Shown: piece after piece, positions 53,301-61,720 of the stretch | Position numbering within the stretch: the first letter of the stretch is position 1 | How the letters are laid out: every line of letters starts with the position of its first letter | Assembly: GCA_036245525.1 (NCBI GenBank) | Contig: BTPG01000005.1 | Span: 181,646,245-181,710,244 of the forward strand | DNA length: 64,000 nt | Origin: Semisulcospira habei | Lineage: Eukaryota > Mollusca > Gastropoda > Semisulcospiridae | Direction: 5' to 3' | Notes under the pieces: generated by a model | What the model was told of the DNA's origin: nothing | Database searches by the model: none | What the model saw: the letters and a program-made list of their open reading frames with translations, nothing else | Translations under genes and position numbers: made by a program

Positions 53301-54354
53301 TTGGGGCTAAAAGGGTTAACTCGTTCCCTGCCACTGTACATATATTTTTGTTTCTGAAATCTTGGTTCATTAAACGACCAAAAGCCATCACCGCCCAAGA
53401 AAGATGGATACAAATTTAGTCTCAGCAAGAGGCATAGAAGTTTATAGAAGCCTGATCGAAAGCATACTGACGTTTAACATCACTGCTTGGTATGGCAATC
53501 TCAGTATGAAAAACAGGGGCAGACTGTCACGTATCGTTAGAACAGCTGAGAAGATCATTGGCCTAGGACAGTACCCAGTAGATGATCTGTACCATAGAGC
53601 TGTCCGAAGGATAGCTGCTAGCATTGTCAATGATCCTAGTCACCCACTCTCTGATCAGTTTCAAATGCTACCATTAGGCAGACGTTTCAACATGCCACTT
53701 GCCCAAAAAAAAGTTTTTAAGAAGTCTTTTATTCCAACTGCTGTCTCGATTTTGAACTCTCGTTTATAACGCCGCGATAAGTATGATCTACTTAACATTA
53801 CCTCCCATCTTGTGACAGATTGCTTGTGATAGATTGCTGCAATGATAATTTTTCATGATATGCTTTTGCAGCGTTTGTTAATGTCTTATATTGTTGTTTC
53901 ATGACGAGCCGAAAGGCAAATTTCTGTCGTGCCTGGACTCGAACAGACAATAAAGTTGTATTGAATAGACCCTCAGGACCCCCACAGTCACGGGGGCTCA
54001 TCAGGATGTATGTCTCTTTGCAGTCAGATTGTGTTTATTTTATTTATTTCATCGGTGAAGGGGTTAATACATATATTTAAAGTTTGTTAAAAACAGAGTA
54101 ATTCTGAATAAGTGGCAAAGTCCTCTGGAATGCATGGTTATAGTGGTGTTTGCTACATTGTGCGAGTATTGTATTAACAGATTGTGTGATTGCGAGTGTA
54201 TGTACTCACAGCACCAATGAATTTTTTATTGCCACTGTACAGATAAGAATCCTGTAAGATTAAACTGTTCCTGTGTAAAAATTGTTATTTTATGGTCATG
54301 TTTTGCAGCTTGCTGATGGTGGTGAGATTTGGCTACAGAATGTACATGCAGTAA
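41299..54354 (+). CDS. TMEM14C: TMEM14C homologue, mitochondrial membrane protein (complete, 4 exons)
   Basis: TMEM14C is a small inner mitochondrial membrane protein of the UPF0136 family, needed for heme synthesis through porphyrin transport. Exons: 41299-41374, 41993-42094, 44474-44561 and 54309-54354, all with GT-AG borders and compatible phases, giving 103 aa and a TAA stop. It starts MAVDIISFAYAATIAAGGII, then GYVKAGSIPSLAMGLACGTL, GAYQTSNDPKN, MGMRFINSGKFMPAGLVG and ends MVVRFGYRMYMQ. The GGIIGYVKAGSxPSLA and GMRFxxSGKFMPAG motifs and three to four hydrophobic segments are diagnostic. Length matches the family. A poly(A) signal AATAAA lies at 54,985-54,990. Its third intron contains an unrelated 6.7-kb DNA transposon on the opposite strand plus LINE and MITE insertions. 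TMEM14B-like paralogues cannot be excluded. Confidence 0.93.
41508..41645 (+). repeat. Dispersed repeat, copy 2
   Basis: Inverted copy of 1,485-1,612, sharing 'gatgatcgtcttgttctata', cctgcgtatttctctgtggg and 'tgtctgtccagcgctgagtg'. It lies in the first intron of TMEM14C. Confidence 0.5.
41993..42094 (+). CDS. TMEM14C: TMEM14C exon 2
   Basis: 102 nt, acceptor ttttcag, donor gtaaat. It encodes GSIPSLAMGLACGTLMGIGA and then YQTSNDPKNMTLSLG. Confidence 0.94.
44474..44561 (+). CDS. TMEM14C: TMEM14C exon 3
   Basis: 88 nt, acceptor gttgcag, donor gtattt. It encodes ATSALLTGVMGMRFINSGKF and then MPAGLVGTL. Confidence 0.94.
44891..45310 (+). pseudogene. LINE ORF2 C-terminus (Rex1/CR1-like)
   Basis: RRLKTFGVSRQILTNFYWAV, IESILTFSLTVWFGS and KLNRVVKTASNIIG match the terminal region of Rex1/CR1-like LINE proteins. 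After a frameshift near 45,110 it continues with LRDDSHPAHEFFEVLPSGCR and RTSRFKNSFYPTAVQTFN. It is inserted in a hairpin MITE ('cagcaggagattgattgacc' just before it) and ends at the left end of the OTU transposon. Confidence 0.75.
45507..46047. promoter_or_regulatory. Left subterminal motif cluster
   Basis: Four copies of a two-part motif: gttgaacgtgac with ggacatgac (45,507-45,530), inverted atgtcctttgtcacatacga (45,667-45,691), gttgaacgtgac with ggacatgag (45,845-45,877), and gtcgtatgtgat with ggacatgaa (46,018-46,047). These are probably transposase binding sites (inference). Confidence 0.65.
46697..47671 (-). CDS. Vertnin-like OTU cysteine-protease domain (now separated)
   Basis: An open frame of 324 codons; the listed first codon is GTG, and the first ATG is a few codons later. 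NLYPLKTEADGNCLPRAVST contains the DGNC box of OTU deubiquitinases with the nucleophile Cys. ELRCRIVAEHINNKETYLAG is the following helix, and NHFVPMMPIVD near residue 217 offers the catalytic His. The block resembles the start of vertnin and related transposon-derived proteins. OTU enzymes cleave ubiquitin or ubiquitin-like proteins; here the substrate is unknown. The frame is open upstream through an uninterrupted stretch to the retroposon insertion at 47,702-47,753. It was formerly the C-terminal half of the transposase polyprotein. The C-terminal third (residues about 240-324) is not recognised. Confidence 0.72.
   Translation of the reverse strand: MTTQQNMMSSFPLPSEYPRTAVDVHGTIDKEALSLRPANVPPNLYPLKTEADGNCLPRAVSTLVYGHQENFKELRCRIVAEHINNKETYLAGTGMANTIDDCLHVAAMQVVVADGSGRHSAEEVSHNDIKNAFEKEVLAIAKDKEHMGLWQLMAVAHIVSRPVMSVYPELGWGIIQALNTRTLRPSLCQNGQPLYLMWSSNRTDSISENNWTSNHFVPMMPIVDPASSVSVEDVLNEAFLEGPVSVNDFFTIDWKGQEFVAQVLELDGNMIKVSFLHEKQGIGYYYPPTEDLSWEDIGNLKKKISLEMDLTRSTHRCQFFRCTS
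47702..47753 (+). mobile_element. 52-bp retroposon tail interrupting the transposase-OTU fusion
   Basis: The insert (ccgccgtgagatggcc to 'ggcgttaaacccaaataact') is flanked by direct copies of ttataagttgtaca at 47,688-47,701 and 47,754-47,767. Removing the insert and one copy (66 nt, 22 codons) restores one reading frame. The insert supplies the TAG at 47,750-47,752. It matches the tail at 1,265-1,330, so it is a severely 5'-truncated retroposon. Confidence 0.85.
47750..51338 (-). CDS. Transposase-like protein, 746 aa, four exons
   Basis: Exons 51338-51317, 50675-50450, 50227-50043 and 49557-47750, all GT-AG and in phase, begin MALRRREGLRQL. Residues about 20-145 are very basic (RMSIKRDPSRDEAERQKNKE, QRENWRRAKREQRSEWSAQK), a likely DNA-binding or coiled region. 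A Cys cluster follows at about 305-315 (RQCLCEVC) and 350-360 (CYNRGCDLCG). Then come three conserved acidic blocks: TCDFAENFLCKHQ (Asp about 452), VIVSDGCAAQYKSKL (Asp about 537) and GSRHGKSLCDACGGVVKR (Asp about 576). The spacing suggests an RNase H-fold DDD/DDE nuclease, which I infer rather than see proven. A last Cys group, CFCTSC with EMCENE, follows. The present stop is created by the retroposon tail. No internal frameshift is seen, so this copy may be young. Confidence 0.68.
50043..50227 (-). CDS. Transposase exon 3
   Basis: 185 nt, acceptor attcag, donor gtaaatg. It encodes the basic segment KTRQAVGQQRENWRRAKREQ and ends KCSKYYFEKK. Confidence 0.7.
50450..50675 (-). CDS. Transposase exon 2
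   Basis: 226 nt, acceptor tttcag, donor gtatgtg. Residues from LRQLDSPEKEITTKVKTNAE to REQDRLRAQKY; strongly basic and probably helical. Confidence 0.7.
50818..51659. promoter_or_regulatory. Right subterminal motif cluster and probable promoter zone
   Basis: Copies at 50,818-50,840, 50,844-50,876 (inverted, two half-sites), 51,021-51,045, 51,053-51,076, 51,268-51,304, 51,443-51,467 and 51,634-51,659 (inverted). The clearest forms are gtcgaacgtgat and gtcgaccgtgat with gggacatgacc or cggacatgaa. Exon 1 (ATG at 51,338) lies within the cluster, so the sites could also autoregulate transcription (inference). Confidence 0.65.
52091..52487 (+). mobile_element. CAC-ended DNA transposon copy 3 (397-bp MITE)
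   Basis: Ends CACGGCTTTGCAGAAC and (inverted) CACAGCAGTGCAG, flanked by TCTA at 52,087-52,090 and 52,488-52,491. The inside matches both ends of copy 1 (gagatagagaacattaaaca, 'aacacaggcataa'), with the coding part deleted. It inserted 44 bp from the right end of the OTU transposon. Confidence 0.8.
52741..53145 (+). repeat. Dispersed retroposon, copy 2 (longest)
   Basis: It shares ccgggtctgcccttggggac, 'gcactgtctgcgctgcctgt'-like text, tgcaggcacgtcctgagaaa and a 3' end 'gtcgggatgttaagcaatgt' with the copies at 35,952 and 59,725. An inner segment (ggaccggctggtgacataca) is also in the latter. Confidence 0.6.
53158..53318. repeat. Hairpin MITE
   Basis: attcaagggtagtgccagat with mirror atctggcactaatcttgaat and outer 'catggtcaatcaatctactg', ending 'ggggctaaaagggttaa'. 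The left outer part is missing or replaced by the retroposon just before it. Confidence 0.6.
53316..54068 (+). repeat. TTAA MITE split by a LINE insertion
   Basis: The left part begins ttaactcgttccctgccact and runs to 'gtctcagcaagaggcatag'. The right part resumes at accctcaggacccccacagt and ends 'ggtgaaggggttaa'. It is the same unit as 523-726. The LINE fragment at about 53,445-53,967 interrupts it, with ATAG at both joints. Confidence 0.65.
53445..53967 (+). pseudogene. LINE ORF2 C-terminus (Rex1/CR1-like)
   Basis: YRSLIESILTFNITAWYGNL, RLSRIVRTAEKIIGLGQYP, SIVNDPSHPLSDQFQMLPLG, RRFNMP and FKKSFIPTAVSILNSRL form the open C-terminus, with a stop near 53,768. A 3' tail 'ctggactcgaacagacaata' and aagttgtattgaatag follows. 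5' truncated; the coding remnant is undamaged, suggesting recent insertion. Confidence 0.8.
54309..54354 (+). CDS. TMEM14C: TMEM14C exon 4 and stop
   Basis: 46 nt after acceptor ttttgcag. It encodes SLLMVVRFGYRMYMQ and TAA at 54,352-54,354. Confidence 0.93.
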
Positions 54355-54984
54355 GGTGGGCTGGAAACCTTAGGATCCCACAGTCTCATTCATCCGCAGT
54401 GTGTGATTTTTAGACCTTTTGGCTCAAAGCCATAAGGTCCAGAATCACAGACCAATGTGCATCTATGGTGTTCCTGAGCATCATAAAATTGTTCACGAGT
54501 GAAGTTGGATGGTCAGTAAGGAAATTATTCTAATGTAAATGTAAGACCTCAGTCTTAATTGAAAACCAAGTGACAAAAACATCATTTAACATCAAAACGT
54601 TTGGTGCTGGTAGATGTATAGTTGAGTGTGCAGTAGCAAAAACAGTTGGTGCTTGTCATTTGTTTGATTAAAGTACAAAGCTTTTATGTTTAGATTAAAA
54701 TTTAAACATTTAATTTCATTGGATCACAATCATTTTTGAATTGGAAATGTTCATGTTGACACAATGTTTTTATTGCACTAGAGGTGCCGCCAAATGTTTG
54801 TAATCATGATTGTTGTGTTCTTGATGTGTATTCTAGGTGTATGCAAGAGGAAACAAAAAACTTGGACGTATGCTTAGTGGTGCAGTTTATTTTTGTTGTT
54901 TACAATTTCAACTGTAAATCATTCTGTTGTACAATTCATCCTAATTTCAAACTGTATCGGAAAGGCTGTGAGATGTTTTCAGTG

Positions 54985-54990
54985 AATAAA
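54985..54990 (+). terminator. Candidate TMEM14C polyadenylation signal
   Basis: AATAAA about 630 bp after the stop codon, in AT-rich sequence. It is the first clear canonical signal I see in the presumed 3' untranslated region. Confidence 0.4.
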
Positions 54991-55834
54991 ACTATTATAA
55001 ACTTAAGCTGTTTCACAGTTTTTTGGGCTCACGTGCAAAGCAAAAGTGAGTATGTTCACTGGTTATTTGTCCGTCGTCTGTTGCCCATCCGCCGTCATCT
55101 GTGGTAAACTTTAACGTTCGCATTTTCTCAGGCTATTCAAGCCACAGTCTTCAAACTTGGCCCAAGGATACTTTGTGGCAAGACCTTTCAAAACATCAAT
55201 TTCAATGACCTCTCACAAAGATCAAGGTCATGGGATCAGGAAACAGGTACAAAATAGCTATATTTACAACTTTAAACCCAACCTTGGCACAACGATACCT
55301 GATGGCAAGACCTTCTATGCATGCTAATTTGGTTGGCCCCTCAGAAAGTTCAAGGGTTTCGAGATCAGGAAATATAGTCGCAAGAGGTAGGCAAATGTGT
55401 GTCAAATGCCATTTTCTGCAAACTTTTCAATTAAATACGGCACAAACATAGCTGATGATAAGACAAAGCTTAAAGTCTGAGAGAACATGGATTTAGTTGG
55501 TGCAGAAGCCAGCCCTTTACTTCTTGTCACAAAGGTCACATGTAAATCGCTCATACACGCGAGCTTTACGGATTTTGCCTTTCTTGTTGTATATTCTTTG
55601 CTCCTTTTTATTAATGCTATTGTCGTCTTTTTGCCAGTTTCTGCTGTCTCTTTAGCTTCTTGTTTAACTTTATCTGCTTCAAGCGATCTAGAAACAGAAA
55701 AACAAAGAAATGAACATTATTGTGATACTGAGCTTGCCAGTGTACAATAACAGAGAAGGGGACTGACAAGATGAGAATTAAATCTCAACTCTTTCCATCC
55801 TGATAAACGTCTCATGAAATACATTTTTCTACGA

Positions 55835-55998
55835 TAGTTCAAGGATGGTGCCAGAAAAGCTTGGCGCCCAGATGCACCAAGCTATTCTGGCACCACCTTG
55901 AACTAAAATGGTCGATCCATCTCCTGGTCTATGGTGTAGCCTTCATAGGACAATAAACAAGTTTGAAAATTTTCAGCCTCAGGATTAAATGGGTTAAG
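55835..55998. repeat. Hairpin MITE, decayed
   Basis: gttcaaggatggtgccagaa with mirror ttctggcaccaccttgaact, outer 'catctcctggtctatggtgt', ending 'aggattaaatgggttaa'. It lies between TMEM14C and PAK1IP1. Confidence 0.6.
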
Positions 55999-56426
55999 AG
56001 CTCTTTGTCCGAGATTTAACCCTTCAGCTGTCATGAACACTGCAGGATTCACCTCGATGAAAAGCATTACCAACAGCCAAAGGCTCAATTCTAGTCTAGT
56101 TTGCATCTCTCACATTTCCTCCCCCTTATCCAGCACCAGCAAGCTTATCATTTATTGCTCATTCAAAACACACCCTCATATTTTTACCTTGCAAATTCAC
56201 AATCACAAGCAAGTGTCATGCTCTGTGCATGTCAAAATGCATCCTCTTTGTGACGAGTAGAGAATATTGCATAGCTTTGGCTGTAGTGCTATGCTTCATG
56301 AATAACATCATCTAAACATTGCACTACAAGTTGTGCTTTCCATGATAGATACATGCATACCCTGTGAGGAATACTTGTATTCTCTTGTCCATTTTGGCCT
56401 TCTTTTAGTCTATTATCTAATAAATA

Positions 56427-56987
56427 CTAAATGACAAGACTGGCAGGAAAAGACTGTATCAACAAACCTGACTTTGACATCTTCATTAGTTTTGCTCCTT
56501 TTGTCTTCTGCATCCTTTTGCCAAGCTGGGCTTGCTCATTCCATGACACAAGTTGCCTCTTGCTTGCTATTTCTCTCACTCTAACTTCTCCGAACTGCAC
56601 TTTCTTTTTCTTCTTCTCTTGCACCGTGCTTGCTGCATTTTCAGATGCTACATTTTCAGGTGTTGGTTTCTTTTTCTCTTTGTTTGGTGCCTTGAGTTTC
56701 TTATCTTTTTCTTTTTGAATTTTAAGTTTTCCACGTTTCTTCTTCTTTCCTTTGCGACAGACAGCTTTTGTTTCCGATTCTGTTAAACTGGGCTGCGTGT
56801 TGTCTATCTGATCATCTGTTTTTAGCTTCTTTTGAAGGGGATCATGCGGTTGCTGGGCTTTCCTTTTCTTCTTCTTTGTGACTGGCAATGTCTCCTCTGT
56901 GGGCTCCACATCAGGTTTTGTGACAGTGATGCAGGTCAGACGAAATGTGGTGTTGTGGGAGGTCAGCAACTCTGATTCTATTTTATC
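56427..56987 (-). CDS. PAK1IP1: PAK1IP1-like last coding exon
   Basis: Acceptor tttttccag. 187 codons including the stop. The final GLLIQSFPASLVI could be intron read-through if a donor gtttgttg near 56,463 is used, so the exact C-terminus is unsure. Confidence 0.78.
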   Translation of the reverse strand, partial: DKIESELLTSHNTTFRLTCITVTKPDVEPTEETLPVTKKKKRKAQQPHDPLQKKLKTDDQIDNTQPSLTESETKAVCRKGKKKKRGKLKIQKEKDKKLKAPNKEKKKPTPENVASENAASTVQEKKKKKVQFGEVRVREIASKRQLVSWNEQAQLGKRMQKTKGAKLMKMSKSGLLIQSFPASLVI

Positions 56988-59372
56988 CTGGAAAAAGAGG
57001 TGGGGGAACAAAATTAACCCATATAGCCCTCACATGCTATAACGGCATGTAGATAAACCATGATAGTTCAAGGATGGTGTCAGAACAGCTTGGCGCCTAC
57101 AGGCTGTTCCGACAGCACCCTTGAAATGTCATGGTCTGTCTGTCTCCTGAACTGTCACATAGACCTCAAAGGATATCTTCAAAGAATCGTCCTCAGGATG
57201 TAATGAGTTAACCCCCTTGTGCTTCCAGCCACCAGTACTGTTTACAGTATCTGATGCATGCATAAGGGGGTTAATGACCCAGAGCCATGAAAATGACAGC
57301 ATGCAACAAAACCACATTATTTTACTGCTTGCTTTGCACTATAAACACCAAACCTTTTTAACAAAGATTTCTAACATTATTTCACACCTAACAATAAAAG
57401 AATTTGTTAAAACCTGTTGGCTGTTTTTAACGCATTCTGTTCATTTTTATCCTCCACAAGCACCGTCTAGAGCACAGCTGTACAGAAAGGCCGATTTCTC
57501 ACTCTTTAGTTTGGCCCGCAGCCTGCTGCTGTGGCGTGCGGTCGCCCCTCCCCGCTGCGAGCAGGCTATCTAGGTCACTGGCTGGCAGCAAAAATTCCTT
57601 ATCTAATCTCTGTACCGGACTATTCACGTGTGGTGTGTAATGCCTGTGTTTAATGTTCTCTATCTCCTCTTCATCAGTCTTCTACATAAAACCGTTTAAC
57701 ACACTTGTGCACCATTGCCTGCTGGTTCCCGTGTTGGTGGTATTATTCAAGGATGTTTATTTTAAGGGTGCAATCTGAGGATAAAGACAGGTACCGTGTT
57801 TGTGCGTGACTGAATAATAAGTTATCTGTGCCTCGCACAGTACTGAGTAGGTCTGAACATTCATTCTCCATGGAATACTGTTGTGTATAGTGTAATCCCG
57901 GTGATTTATTCTCTGCTTATAGCCTCCTGTATTCAATGTGATACTGTTTAGTAGTATCAGGTACTAACTGTTGTCTGCTCATTCATATTATCCTGGTTCC
58001 TTTATTCCAAATGGTGGTAAGGGAAAGACAGTATGTACAGTTATGGCGGGAATAAAACATACACAAGAAACATTTGCACACACAGAATCCTTTCACTTTA
58101 AAAGGTTAAATTCTCTATGTAGAGTATGTGGAGGAAGGTCAAAACGAAGACTTGATGAAAATCCAATCAAACTGTGTGAAATGTATGTAGCTGAACTTCA
58201 GGAATGAAATGGAATCACTATAGATGAAACTAGTGGACTGTTGTACTCAATTTCTTTTTTTATGTAAAATGTTACCATAGCGGACTAATGAAACTGAAAA
58301 GAAAATCATCTGCTCGCACTCTTGAGTCTGCAAATCAGTTTGTGTTAATGTAAAGGAACCAGTGTGGTGTGCTCAAGACCTGTTACTTGTGTTAGTGGTT
58401 ATAATTTATTGTGTAAACCCAAGTGTACGGCATAAACACAATGCACAAATGCTGGTATCAGCATGTTTGTGTTGATCGTCTTGATGTACCTAACGGATTA
58501 CCAGCTTCTCAACAGTGGAGTGCTTTCTGACGCTAGTGTTGCTCTAGCAGGAATGGCCCAGGATATCTAGTAAGTGATAACAGTAGAGGCTAGAATGCTG
58601 CGTAGATACATCAACTTTTCATCCCACAGAAAACCGACATGCACAACAGATTGAGCTTCAAAGTTAACGCTTTATTTTGTTAGTGCATGTTTATTGTATT
58701 GCAAATATGAAATGTAACTGCTCTTGAAGGTGTGCTGGTAGTAAGCAGCATGGGCATGTTTAGTATGAAAAGAAAGCAAATTTTATCAGCTACAAATTTA
58801 CACTCAAGTTAAAATGACATTCTTGAGACAAAAAAGCATTTTGTGATGAATGTTCAGTTACTAACACTTTTCAGTGTTTCCGCTGCAGTGCGCCGGTATG
58901 CGGCTGTCGGCACGTACACATAGTGTAGGGTAATGAAAGAGCACTCCTTTCCAGGACCATGAACAGCTCTTTCACTCTGCCCGAAGAGGCGCGCGCTAAT
59001 GATTAATTGCCCCCACGCTCGACCTTGCCACAGATGGCTTATCTTGCACTCAGTGGCCCCCGGTCCTCTCCTAACTAAAAGTGTGGTTCTGCACAGCCGT
59101 GAGAGCCTAAAATTAATTCCATCTGCCAGCATCTTTATTGCTTTGCACTTTATAGCTCTTGGTTGACAATCCAAAATCACAGATCTGCACACAATTTAGA
59201 CTACAGCTAAATGTACTACAATATCATGTTCTACATACAAACTCACACACACACCTTGCTGAGGGAAATTCTGTACACTTTGATGTGCCCATCACTTGAT
59301 GCAGCAGACAGCCAGAGCTCTCCAGGATTTGATGGGTCTTCGTGGGATGGACAAACAGCAAGTCCTCGGATT
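56427..59372 (-). CDS. PAK1IP1: PAK1IP1/MAK11-like WD40 protein (last two exons)
   Basis: MAK11/PAK1IP1 is a nucleolar WD40 protein in 60S ribosome biogenesis that also binds and restrains PAK1. Exon 59372-59255 encodes IRGLAVCPSHEDPSNPGELW and LSAASSDGHIKVYRISLSK, a WD repeat with the SASSDGxIKxW-type end. Exon 56987-56427 encodes DKIESELLTSHNTTFRLTCI, matching the family's final 'RLTCL' strand. A lysine-rich tail (TKKKKRKAQQP, GKKKKRGKLKIQKEKDKK, QEKKKKKVQFGEVRVREIAS) typical of nucleolar proteins follows, with a TAG stop. Both splice sites are canonical and phases agree. The N-terminal repeats are not found and would be right of 59,372, possibly beyond DIRS-E. It converges with TMEM14C, its neighbour in vertebrates too. 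Confidence 0.8.
57015..57274. repeat. Two TTAA MITEs sharing a boundary
   Basis: 57,015-57,211 runs from 'ttaacccatatagccctcac' to 'taatgagttaa' with the gttcaaggatggtgtcagaa hairpin. 57,208-57,274 is a short palindrome from ttaacccccttgtgcttc to gcatgcataagggggttaa. They share a TTAA at 57,208-57,211. Confidence 0.6.
57473..59101 (+). mobile_element. CAC-ended DNA transposon copy 2 with broken RAG1-N-like gene
   Basis: 1,629 bp between CACAGCTGTACAGAAAGG and the inverted CACGGCTGTGCAGAAC end, flanked by AGAG at 57,469-57,472 and 59,102-59,105. It lies in a PAK1IP1 intron, opposite to that gene. Sequence is collinear with copy 1 but has a further deletion in the coding part. Confidence 0.82.
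58044..58330 (+). pseudogene. RAG1-N-like zinc protein, broken copy
   Basis: ATG at about 58,044: [20 protein letters not shown], then [20 protein letters not shown] and [11 protein letters not shown], then a premature TGA at 58,205-58,207. Further homologous sequence ([21 protein letters not shown]) continues past the stop until the deletion near 58,335. Confidence 0.75.
59255..59372 (-). CDS. PAK1IP1: PAK1IP1-like WD-repeat exon
   Basis: 118 nt, acceptor gtttgcag, donor gtgtgtg. It opens with the last base of a split codon and ends in phase 0, matching the next exon. Confidence 0.78.
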
Positions 59373-59448
59373 CTGCAAACAAAATAATCTTTTTATAATA
59401 AGCCTGTGCTCTGCACATCTGTTACAGGAGAAATAAAATAGTTTGACT

Positions 59449-59690
59449 CATTCGAGAGGTGCCGTCTAAGGATACGCGGCAAATCGCCGCATATCCGTAG
59501 GCGGCACGTCTCGAAGAGTTAAGCCCATTACATCCGGAGGCTGACATTTTTTTTCTTCAAATTTGCTTATTGTCCTATGAAGGCTACATTATTAGACAGA
59601 TCAACCATTTGAGTTCAAGGGTGGTGCCAAAATAGCTTGGCACCTCAGTCACCTTGAACTACCCTTGAACTATCATAGTCAAATTTATTT
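59449..59690. repeat. Palindrome and hairpin MITE
   Basis: 59,449-59,521 has arms tcgagaggtgccgtctaagg and its mirror 'ggcggcacgtctcgaagagtt'. 59,603-59,690 has gttcaagggtggtgccaaaa with a decayed mirror. Confidence 0.5.
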
Positions 59691-59724
59691 CAAGCAATAG
59701 TGCATCAGGATGGAAAGATTGATT

Positions 59725-59930
59725 GATTGATTGTACATTGCTTAACGTCCCGACAACAACAAGACTTTCTCAGGACGTGCCTACACTTCTTGTGAAAAAA
59801 GGAAAAAAAAAAAATATTGAATGTATGTCGCCAGCCGGTCTAATATGCTAAAAAAAAAACTAAGACCATTCAGCAACACACATCCAATTTCAAGCGCTAC
59901 AGGCAGCGCAGACAGTAGGGAGAGTTTAAA
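59725..59930 (-). repeat. Dispersed retroposon, copy 3
   Basis: Reverse-strand copy of the repeat at 52,741-53,145 (tacattgcttaacgtcccga, tctcaggacgtgcctacact, 'gtcgccagccggtctaat', ctacaggcagcgcagacagt). DIRS-E is inserted immediately next to its truncated end. Confidence 0.6.
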
Positions 59931-60212
59931 AAATAAAAATTCATTTTCCTCTAAAACTACTAAAAGGTATTTTTTCGAAAAATACTTACCGATGACATGA
60001 CTTTAGGGAGTGTCTACTTACTTGCTCAATTTTAGCCTCAGAATCCGTTGTGTAACAACACAACCCGGGAGGCACTCGGGGAACCCTTCGAGGGGCCGTG
60101 AGTTGTCTCCCAATGCTGCTCTACCGGTTGACAGTCATGTAGTAGACCAACCAGTCAGATACTTCGCTCGCCCGCGGCAGGCGGGACAGGTGGGAGGGTC
60201 CTTCGAGTCATG

Positions 60213-61720
60213 TCATCGGTAAGTATTTTTCGAAAAAATACCTTTTAGAGAAAAATGAATTTGTTTCCTCAAAAACATTACCGATGACATGACTTTAGGG
60301 AAGAATTGCGATAAGGAGGCGGGTGCCGTGAATAAACCTCCCCGAAGGGGAAACTGGCGCCAACCTCCCTGTCGCAACCTCCCGACAATTTTAGCGAAGT
60401 ATGAACGTACGGCGCCCGAGGCGCCGGAAGGGAGCGTTGCGCAGCGGTGTTGACTCCCATCAGAGCGAGACCGTCTCGCTGGTCCTCCAGATCCCGGGGA
60501 TAGAAAGGTCGATTCTGCCCTCCAGCTCACGGCTGCCACCAAGGCGACCCGTTACTAGGGTAAGGCTCGAGGCGCGCCGCTGTAGGCCGGGCTCAGTGAG
60601 GCGGGCCCTCTGCTGGCAACCAGACCCTCCGGAAGGGTCAGCGGGCGCCGTCCTGTGGTAAGCCGTTCTGGTCAGCGGAGGAAGATCCCGGAGGTAGAAC
60701 GGGTGAGGGTCGAATCTGCCTTGGGAGGCAAGGTCGCCACGCTGTCTGGACAGCGCAGGTCCGGTCGAACACGACGCTCGTGGCCATGGCTCATACCTCT
60801 TGTGCGCGTATTCCAAGCCTCTTAGCTCCGTGTGCGGAGAGGTCCTGCTAGGCGGACCGTATGACCCAGCGTAGTCCGGCAGAAAACGTCCGGGCTGTAA
60901 TGTCCTGCCCGCTGGGTCTCAAGGTAGGAAGAGGCGTGAGCAAGCGCTCTGGATGACTTGAATCAGCACAGGTAACGCGCAGGGAGCGTCCGGGATCTCG
61001 TTGCCTGGTCTCCTGAGGAAGGTAACGTTCCCTAGCAGCCGAAAGGTGAAAACCTGAGGAGACCTGTGCCTGGCAAGGGAGGCAGGGTCCTGGAGAAGTC
61101 CGTTCCCTGTGGGGAGCGGTCCTGGAAGGCGGGCCGCATGGAAGAGTGGAGCCCGGCAGAGATCGTCTGGGCCGTTAAATCGGTTCTGCGGCGATAACAG
61201 CAGAGAGAGGCGTGAGCGTCCCCATCAGACGGCCTTGAGTCGGCGAAGGTACATGCAAGGGGTTCGCAGAGGACCTCGTTGGCTGGTCTCCTGGGGGAAG
61301 TCCGTCCCTTCCAGCGTCCGAAAGGTGAACACCTGAGGCGTGGTCTAGGGAGACCTGGTCTTGGCAATGTAGGCAGGGTCCGTAAGGAGCTGTACGGAAC
61401 CATCCGCTGCAGGCAGGCAGGGCGCGCTGACAGCGCGTGTAGCTCGCTCACTCGGGCCACCGTGACAAGCGCCAAGGCAGCATGTCTGACGAGTCACATC
61501 CGCCAAGGGCCAAGGCAGCGGTTGGAATCGGGCCAAAACAGCCGTCAGTACCCAGGGTAGGTCTCAGTGAGGCTTCTATCTCCCCTTCTCTTCTCTCTCT
61601 AAGGAGCGAACGGTAACTGGTCGCTGCAGGTGATGGTCGTCGCACGAGGAGCCAAGTACTCGCCATCCTCCCTCGTAGAAGCGTCGTGTCGAGGGTTAGC
61701 GGACTGTAGCGATAGCTTCT
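60213..61720 (-). pseudogene. DIRS-E tyrosine recombinase remnant, internally duplicated
   Basis: FRFSPFG-type and [18 protein letters not shown] (61,345-61,475) mark the recombinase. The region around 'ggtcctgctaggcggaccgt' (60,841) and 'cggtcctggaaggcgggccg' (61,117) appears twice, as do the 'cgttactagggtaagg'-type joints. This suggests internal tandem duplications. No open frame of useful length. Confidence 0.55.

Noticed and set aside
55080..55460. Repeat-like stretch with 'gatcaaggtcatgggatcag' and similar lines
   Set aside because: It looks like a dispersed repeat with internal similarity (two 'aacctttgg/gcaagacctt' lines), but no second copy, ends or coding potential are visible in the window.
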